Assembly (NCBI GenBank): GCA_028698695.1
Contig: JAQVWB010000003.1
Span: 1 to 27,816, forward strand
DNA length: 27,816 bases
Source of the DNA: Syntrophomonadaceae bacterium
GTDB lineage: Bacteria; Bacillota; Syntrophomonadia; Syntrophomonadales; Syntrophomonadaceae
Reading direction: 5' to 3'
In this document: in pieces, positions 23,172 through 27,816 of the stretch
How positions within the stretch are numbered: the first letter of the stretch is position 1
Layout of the letters: each line of letters begins with the position of its first letter
Translations under genes and position numbers: made by a program
The notes under the pieces: generated by a model
Seen by the model: the letters and a program-made list of their open reading frames with translations, nothing else
The model's database searches: none
What the model was told of the DNA's origin: nothing

Positions 23172-23220
23172 CTATCGTGATACTTGTACTTTATATTTTA
23201 TGGTTAAAGTATCACGATAG
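23172..23220. repeat. Perfect 14-base inverted repeat
   Basis: Arms CTATCGTGATACTT (23172-23185) and AAGTATCACGATAG (23207-23220) enclose 21 A/T-rich bases. It lies between convergent genes, where a terminator is expected, but there is no T-run on either side. The rest of 23036-23242 shows nothing I can name. Confidence 0.75.
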
Positions 23221-23242
23221 ATGTTTGTTGAAACAAGTAAAT

Positions 23243-24550
23243 TTAGTTATTTATTTTTATTATACTTGATTGCTCTTCCAGCTTTTTAGCCAGCAGGGAC
23301 AATTCTTGGATTCCCTGCATCATATTATCAATATTTCTCGACTGTTCGTCGGTTGAAGCCAGAATTTCTTGAGTAGCCGCTGCCGTTTCCTGGCTTAGTG
23401 CAGCAATATTCCCCATTTCATCATTAATATTGTTAGTACTGTGGGTAATTTCCTGGCTTGCATTTGCTATATTCTGAATTTGCTTTGTAACCGGAATTAT
23501 TTGCTCCTTTAATCTCAAAAATAAACCTTCGTTATTTAAAACCAATTCTGTTTGTTTCTCCAGAACCTGGCGAGCTAATGTCACATCTTCCACTACCCGG
23601 ACAGTACCATTCTGTATATCACCTATTAATCCGTAAATGCTCTGGGCAGTAGTTGATGTTTCCTCAGCCAGTTTTCGCACTTCTTCTGCAACTACTGCAA
23701 AACCCCTCCCCTGTTCACCTGCCCGGGCAGCTTCAATAGCTGCATTTAATGCCAGCAAGTTAGTCTGGTCAGCAATATCAGTTATAACATCTACAATCTG
23801 ACCAATCAAGGTGGATTTATGTTCCAATTCACCTATGGATTCGCTTACCCTGGTAATTGAGGTCATGGTTTCAGTTACCTTTTGCCTTTGAAAACTGACA
23901 TTATTCAAGCCTTCAAATACTACAGCTTCAGTATCACCAACATGAATAGCAACCTCAGAAAATTTACGGGCTAATTGCTGTGCCAAATCTGCCATAAAAG
24001 CTGCAGATTCAGAGGTTACCTGCATATTTATGGCCTGCTCGTTGGCTCCCCGCGCAATTTGTTCAATAAGAACATTCATGGTATTTATATTCCGCAAAGT
24101 GTTATCAGCAATTTGCACTGTTTCCGCTGAAGAATGGTTAATTTGAAAACTGGCTTCTTTAATTTGGCTGCCAACTAACCTTAACCCCTCGGCCATATGG
24201 TTAAAAACATCACGTATTAATACTAATTGACCCATAGGTTTATTTAATGGTACCTCGGCAGTTAAATCCCCACTGATAATTAAATTTGCCTGTTCTACCA
24301 GTGACCAGGTGGGATATATAAACTTCCTTGAGTTATTGGTTGTTGATATCCACGCTACTACCAAACCGGCCAACCAGGCTGAAATAAATGATATTATCAA
24401 CCCCCGTAAATTCATAGCACCCGCCATATAGGCCAATAGAAAACCCACAATAATACCGGCAGCGATAGAGGAAAAAGCCATGGTTTTTAAAGTATAGTTA
24501 AGAGCAATTTTTTTGATTTCTTTGTTATCAGTATTAATATCGATATTCAT
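23243..24550 (-). CDS. Methyl-accepting chemotaxis protein without a periplasmic sensor (copy 1)
   Basis: 435 residues. Two membrane segments (about 23-43 and 49-70) are joined by only about 5 residues, so there is almost no extracellular domain. A HAMP-like region (about 75-130) leads to the long coiled-coil signalling domain. The hairpin tip that contacts CheA/CheW is canonical: DQTNLLALNAAIEAARAGEQ, then GRGFAVVAEEVRKLAEE. No CheA, CheW or flagellar genes are in the window. ATG 24550 lies 8 bases after GGAGGG and 15 bases after the stop of the second chemoreceptor, so the two form an operon and arose by tandem duplication. Confidence 0.93.
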   Translation of the reverse strand: MNIDINTDNKEIKKIALNYTLKTMAFSSIAAGIIVGFLLAYMAGAMNLRGLIISFISAWLAGLVVAWISTTNNSRKFIYPTWSLVEQANLIISGDLTAEVPLNKPMGQLVLIRDVFNHMAEGLRLVGSQIKEASFQINHSSAETVQIADNTLRNINTMNVLIEQIARGANEQAINMQVTSESAAFMADLAQQLARKFSEVAIHVGDTEAVVFEGLNNVSFQRQKVTETMTSITRVSESIGELEHKSTLIGQIVDVITDIADQTNLLALNAAIEAARAGEQGRGFAVVAEEVRKLAEETSTTAQSIYGLIGDIQNGTVRVVEDVTLARQVLEKQTELVLNNEGLFLRLKEQIIPVTKQIQNIANASQEITHSTNNINDEMGNIAALSQETAAATQEILASTDEQSRNIDNMMQGIQELSLLAKKLEEQSSIIKINN

Positions 24551-24565
24551 TACTCAAACCCTCCT

Positions 24566-25867
24566 CTAAGCATCAGCTTCTATTTGGCTTGTATCAAAAA
24601 CTCTGACAGCATTTTTCAGGCCTGCCAGCATAGTATCAAATCTTATAATTTCTTGTTGCAGTGACTCCATGTAGGCAGCTTGTTGCTCGGCGATTATGGA
24701 TATCTCCTGTGCCTGCGCACTGCTTTCCTGAGTTATAGCATCAGTTTTTTGAGCAGCAACATTAACATCATCAACCGCCCGGCTAATATCCTGGCAACTG
24801 TCCATAACATTTATCATGTCCTGGCTTATATTGCTGAAGTTGTTTGCTACCATAGTAATATACCGCTGGCTTTCCTCCATAGCTTTCTCCTGATCGTAAA
24901 CTTCCTGCCGGGCAACATTAGTTTCAGCAATTACCTGCTTTATGCTCAGCTGTATATTTACTGCCAACTGGCCTATTTCATAGGCAGCTTTTGCGGAAGC
25001 CTCAGCCAGTTTTCTAACCTCCTCGGCCACTACTTGAAAACCTATCCCCCTATCTCCACTACGCGCTGCTTCAATCGATGCATTTAGAGCCAGTAAATTA
25101 GTCTGGGCGGCAATTTCGACAATAACATCCATTATATTTTTGATTTTACTGCTCTTTATTTGTAAATCATTTATAGCAACACTCATGTTCTCGATTAATT
25201 GTTGGTTTTCCAGCATACGTACTTTCTGTTGGTCTATAACCTGTAATTCTTCAATAGCAACAGTACCTATGGACTGTAGACCCAATGCTGTTTCATTACT
25301 GCTATTAGCTATGTTCTCAACCAATTGAGCTATACTTCTGACTTCAATAACAATCTTCTGTACTTCATCAGCCTGTTCAAAGCATCCCGTAGCTATTTGT
25401 TTAATAGCAGATGCAACTTCATGCGCTTGTATACTCCCATTACTAACCTGCTCGAGCATTTGATTTTTTACTTTTTCCGTCTCGGCAATCCTTTCCCCGG
25501 TGACCAGCATAAGTGAAATAATGCTATCTCCCATTTTATCGAAGGCTATTCGTATAATATCCATTACCCCATAATTTACACTCTTCAGTTTAGGTTCCAG
25601 ATTACCCTGTTCAATTCCGCTTACGTAATCTATCATTGAAGCGATAGGAATAAAAAATCTTTTTTTGTTAATTATGGTTGCCAAAAAACCAACCAGCAGT
25701 CCACCAAATGCTCCTACCATATATTGTACAATCCAGGCTTTCGTATCAGTTAATCCTAAAAACCAGGCATTAAGCAAACCAAAAGGGGCGGCAAGGAAAG
25801 CACACAACAGTATTGTTGAAATAGAGTATGATCTGGATATTCGTCTTACCTGTTCTTGATTATCCAT
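24566..25867 (-). CDS. Methyl-accepting chemotaxis protein without a periplasmic sensor (copy 2)
   Basis: 433 residues from ATG 25867; an in-frame GTG at 25876 lies within the GGAGGTG ribosome site. Two membrane segments (about 17-38 and 44-66) with a loop of about 5 residues, a HAMP-like region and a signalling coiled coil. The tip is altered from consensus: AAQTNLLALNASIEAARSGD and GIGFQVVAEEVRKLAE, with Ser, Asp and Gln substitutions, but the CheA/CheW contact core is kept. It is the upstream member of the pair and has the same layout as copy 1, though the N-terminal halves have diverged strongly. Confidence 0.93.
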   Translation of the reverse strand: MDNQEQVRRISRSYSISTILLCAFLAAPFGLLNAWFLGLTDTKAWIVQYMVGAFGGLLVGFLATIINKKRFFIPIASMIDYVSGIEQGNLEPKLKSVNYGVMDIIRIAFDKMGDSIISLMLVTGERIAETEKVKNQMLEQVSNGSIQAHEVASAIKQIATGCFEQADEVQKIVIEVRSIAQLVENIANSSNETALGLQSIGTVAIEELQVIDQQKVRMLENQQLIENMSVAINDLQIKSSKIKNIMDVIVEIAAQTNLLALNASIEAARSGDRGIGFQVVAEEVRKLAEASAKAAYEIGQLAVNIQLSIKQVIAETNVARQEVYDQEKAMEESQRYITMVANNFSNISQDMINVMDSCQDISRAVDDVNVAAQKTDAITQESSAQAQEISIIAEQQAAYMESLQQEIIRFDTMLAGLKNAVRVFDTSQIEADA

Positions 25868-25973
25868 TATAATCACCTCCCGATATATTTAGTATATTAT
25901 AGGTATGTTAGCATATTCAGGAAATTAAGTGTAGCTAACTGTAATAATACTTTAAGAACAAATAGCGAAGGAA

Positions 25974-26014
25974 AAATAATATTTAGTGCGGAGGTGTTTA
26001 TAAACTCCGCACTA
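25974..26014 (-). terminator. Terminator after the right-hand acyl-CoA dehydrogenase
   Basis: Minus-strand TAGTGCGGAG and CTCCGCACTA form a perfect 10-pair stem around 11 bases, followed by AATATTATTTTTCC. Confidence 0.88.
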
Positions 26015-26058
26015 TAATAATGTTAATATATGCAATTAGATTCTATATTTATTTCGGG

Positions 26059-27816
26059 TTACATAAATGATTCTTCAGCAAGGTCAATGCAACTAGTGTC
26101 AGTATTCTGCATGGCCTTGAGGACCCCAAAGATTTCGGGAACAATATTCATCACAAAGAACTTGGAAGAAGCGATCTTACCCCTGTAGAAGTTGGCATCA
26201 TAGTGGTCATCACCCAGTGCTGTGAGTTTTTCAGCAGCCAATACGCCCTGTTCCAGCATTAACTTGCCGCAGATAATCTTTGCAGCGGAATGTAACATCC
26301 GGGTAGCATACAGCTGTTTTAGCTGCTTATTGTCGCTCGACCAGGAACCATTTAAATCCATAATAGTTTTAAATGCAGCAAAGGATTCTTGCATCATCGC
26401 AAATTCATTCTCGAATGCGGCAGTCTTTTTATTAGTGATAAAATCTTCAATTTGACCCATCCATTTCTTAAACGGTTCTCCATCTTTCATGGTGTACTTG
26501 CGCCCGGTGAAATCCTGCCCATGAATGAAATTGGTGCCTTCCCAGATGGAATAAATTTTGCAATCCCGGGACAGGGAAGCCGGGGCATACTCCTCCATAA
26601 ATCCGTATCCACCGTGGACTTGCATTGCTTCTGCAGTCATCAGCCATGCCATGTCTGAAATAAAGGCTTTGGCAAGCGGATTTTGAATCATGAAGAAATC
26701 ATCAGCCAGTTCCCTTTCTTCTTCAGTGGAAGCTTCTTTGGACATATCAATATAATAGTATGAGCTGTATATTAATGCCCGGCAGGCCTCCATTATTGAC
26801 TTCTGCAACATCAGCATGCGGCGGACATCTTCATGTTCGATTATCCGAACACTTGGGCCCTTGGGATCAGTAGACTTTTTACTCTGCACGCGAACTTTGG
26901 CATAATCCAAAGCTGAGTAATATGCTGAACCAATACAGCCTAGTGAGAAAATACCGGTGTTAATACGCTCTTCGTTCATCATCTGGAACATCTGAGCCAT
27001 ACCTTTACCGCGGCCGTCTACCGGGTCTTCGCCAATCATCCAACCATAGCAATCATCATTCTCACCAAAGGCCAGGGTAGCAGTGGCAGAACCGTGAAGG
27101 CCCAGCTTATGTTCAAGGCCTACTGTGGTTACATCATTCCATTTAGTGATATTTCCATTATCATCGACCCAGAACTTGGGAACCATTAAACAGCTAATAC
27201 CGCCCGTGCCTGGTTTGGCACCCGGGGTTTTGGCCAGTACGAGATGGATAATGTTGGAGACACAGTCATTGTCGCCCGTAGTTATAAAGCATTTCTGGCC
27301 TTTAATCTTATACAGGCCCGGGGTATCGGTAGGGAAACACTTGGTAGAAACCGCACCAACTTCAGAACCTGCACCCGGTTCGGTCAGACACATGGATCCG
27401 CCCCATTCACCTGAGTACATTTTTGGCAGGTAGAGGTCTTTAAACTTTTGCGCAGCATTATATTGGATGACGGTAGTAGCACCCTGGGTCAGACACCACA
27501 GCATCACCAGTGCCGGTGACGCACCACTCTGCATTTCCAGAATCGGAGCATACCAAGCCAGCGGCATGCGACCTTCCACTTCACGGTCACCCCACTGGGG
27601 TCCAAGACCGGCTTCGCAAACTGTATTGTAGACAGTCTTGAAAACATCGGGGCTAACCGCTGCATGTTCGTTACCGCCTACAAAATTGAATCCGGGATTA
27701 TCAGCTTCTTTATTGGCCGGGCAAATTACATCGCGGCAGATCTTGTAGTTTACATCGAGCAAACCATCAAGATCATCAACTGCATAGTAGTCTTTATAAG
27801 CATCACAGGACAATAA
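26059..27816 (-). CDS. Acyl-CoA dehydrogenase, large form (N-terminus beyond window)
   Basis: FAD enzyme of fatty acid beta-oxidation; 585 codons visible. The frame stays open to the window edge, and the TTG near 27813 has no visible ribosome site, so the true start probably lies a few codons outside. Middle-domain motif MCLTEPGAGSEVGAVST (about 141-157), then KGQKCFITTGDND. The C-terminal domain has VHGGYGFMEEYAPASLSRD and YSIWEGTN with E425 as the catalytic base. The additional C-terminal helical domain (about 440-584) is typical of the roughly 600-residue acyl-CoA dehydrogenases common in syntrophic fatty-acid degraders. It differs from the 571-residue enzyme at 14895. A strong terminator follows, so it is the last gene of its unit. 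Confidence 0.93.
   Translation of the reverse strand, partial: LLSCDAYKDYYAVDDLDGLLDVNYKICRDVICPANKEADNPGFNFVGGNEHAAVSPDVFKTVYNTVCEAGLGPQWGDREVEGRMPLAWYAPILEMQSGASPALVMLWCLTQGATTVIQYNAAQKFKDLYLPKMYSGEWGGSMCLTEPGAGSEVGAVSTKCFPTDTPGLYKIKGQKCFITTGDNDCVSNIIHLVLAKTPGAKPGTGGISCLMVPKFWVDDNGNITKWNDVTTVGLEHKLGLHGSATATLAFGENDDCYGWMIGEDPVDGRGKGMAQMFQMMNEERINTGIFSLGCIGSAYYSALDYAKVRVQSKKSTDPKGPSVRIIEHEDVRRMLMLQKSIMEACRALIYSSYYYIDMSKEASTEEERELADDFFMIQNPLAKAFISDMAWLMTAEAMQVHGGYGFMEEYAPASLSRDCKIYSIWEGTNFIHGQDFTGRKYTMKDGEPFKKWMGQIEDFITNKKTAAFENEFAMMQESFAAFKTIMDLNGSWSSDNKQLKQLYATRMLHSAAKIICGKLMLEQGVLAAEKLTALGDDHYDANFYRGKIASSKFFVMNIVPEIFGVLKAMQNTDTSCIDLAEESFM

Noticed and set aside
23172..23220. Inverted repeat called as an intrinsic terminator
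   Set aside because: No T-run follows the stem on either strand; kept only as a repeat.
1..27816. tRNA or rRNA genes, CRISPR arrays, insertion sequences, phage genes
   Set aside because: Looked for by eye on both strands; nothing convincing was seen.

Overview
The window looks like chromosome from a low-to-mid-GC anaerobic Bacillota, most like the butyrate-degrading Syntrophomonadaceae (Syntrophomonas and relatives). This rests on gene content read by eye, not on a database search: a Bacillus-type thrS / infC-rpmI-rplT / trmH / pheST block, the sporulation protein YtxC, a Phe T-box, an L20 leader, two large acyl-CoA dehydrogenases with an enoyl-CoA hydratase/isomerase, and a Clostridia-style split FeoB.

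Left part (1-7767, all on the minus strand; transcription runs right to left). ytxC is followed by a DUF445 membrane protein and thrS, which share a promoter at 6665-6693. infC-rpmI-rplT have their own promoter (4044-4072), an L20-type leader with a terminator/antiterminator switch, and an ATT start codon for infC. A TrmH-family RNA methyltransferase follows. pheS-pheT come last, behind a T-box whose specifier is UUC (Phe). The visible N-terminus of PheT passes directly from the B1 segment to the B3 segment: the usual tRNA-binding (EMAP/B2) domain is absent.

Middle part (7999-14725). On the plus strand are an MntR-like metalloregulator, FeoA, and a FeoB split into a GTPase polypeptide and a membrane polypeptide that overlap by 13 bases. 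On the minus strand are pssA and psd, which make phosphatidylethanolamine, and a stand-alone starch/glycogen-type carbohydrate-binding module. On the plus strand ttdA-ttdB encode an L(+)-tartrate dehydratase or class I fumarase.

Right part (14895-27816). Two acyl-CoA dehydrogenases (the second cut by the window edge) and an enoyl-CoA hydratase/isomerase sit in separate units on the minus strand. Between them is an orphan extracellular solute-binding lipoprotein with no ABC permease or ATPase, directly followed by a membrane-anchored LuxR-type regulator. Two related palindromes precede this pair, one overlapping the -35 region. I read the pair as a candidate ligand-capture plus membrane-receptor sensing system, the most interesting unit here. 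Divergent from it are a DUF4870-like membrane protein, a lipoprotein, and a secreted two-repeat protein whose frame is broken twice. Two tandem chemoreceptors with almost no extracellular domain follow.

I saw no tRNA, rRNA, CRISPR array, insertion sequence or phage gene.
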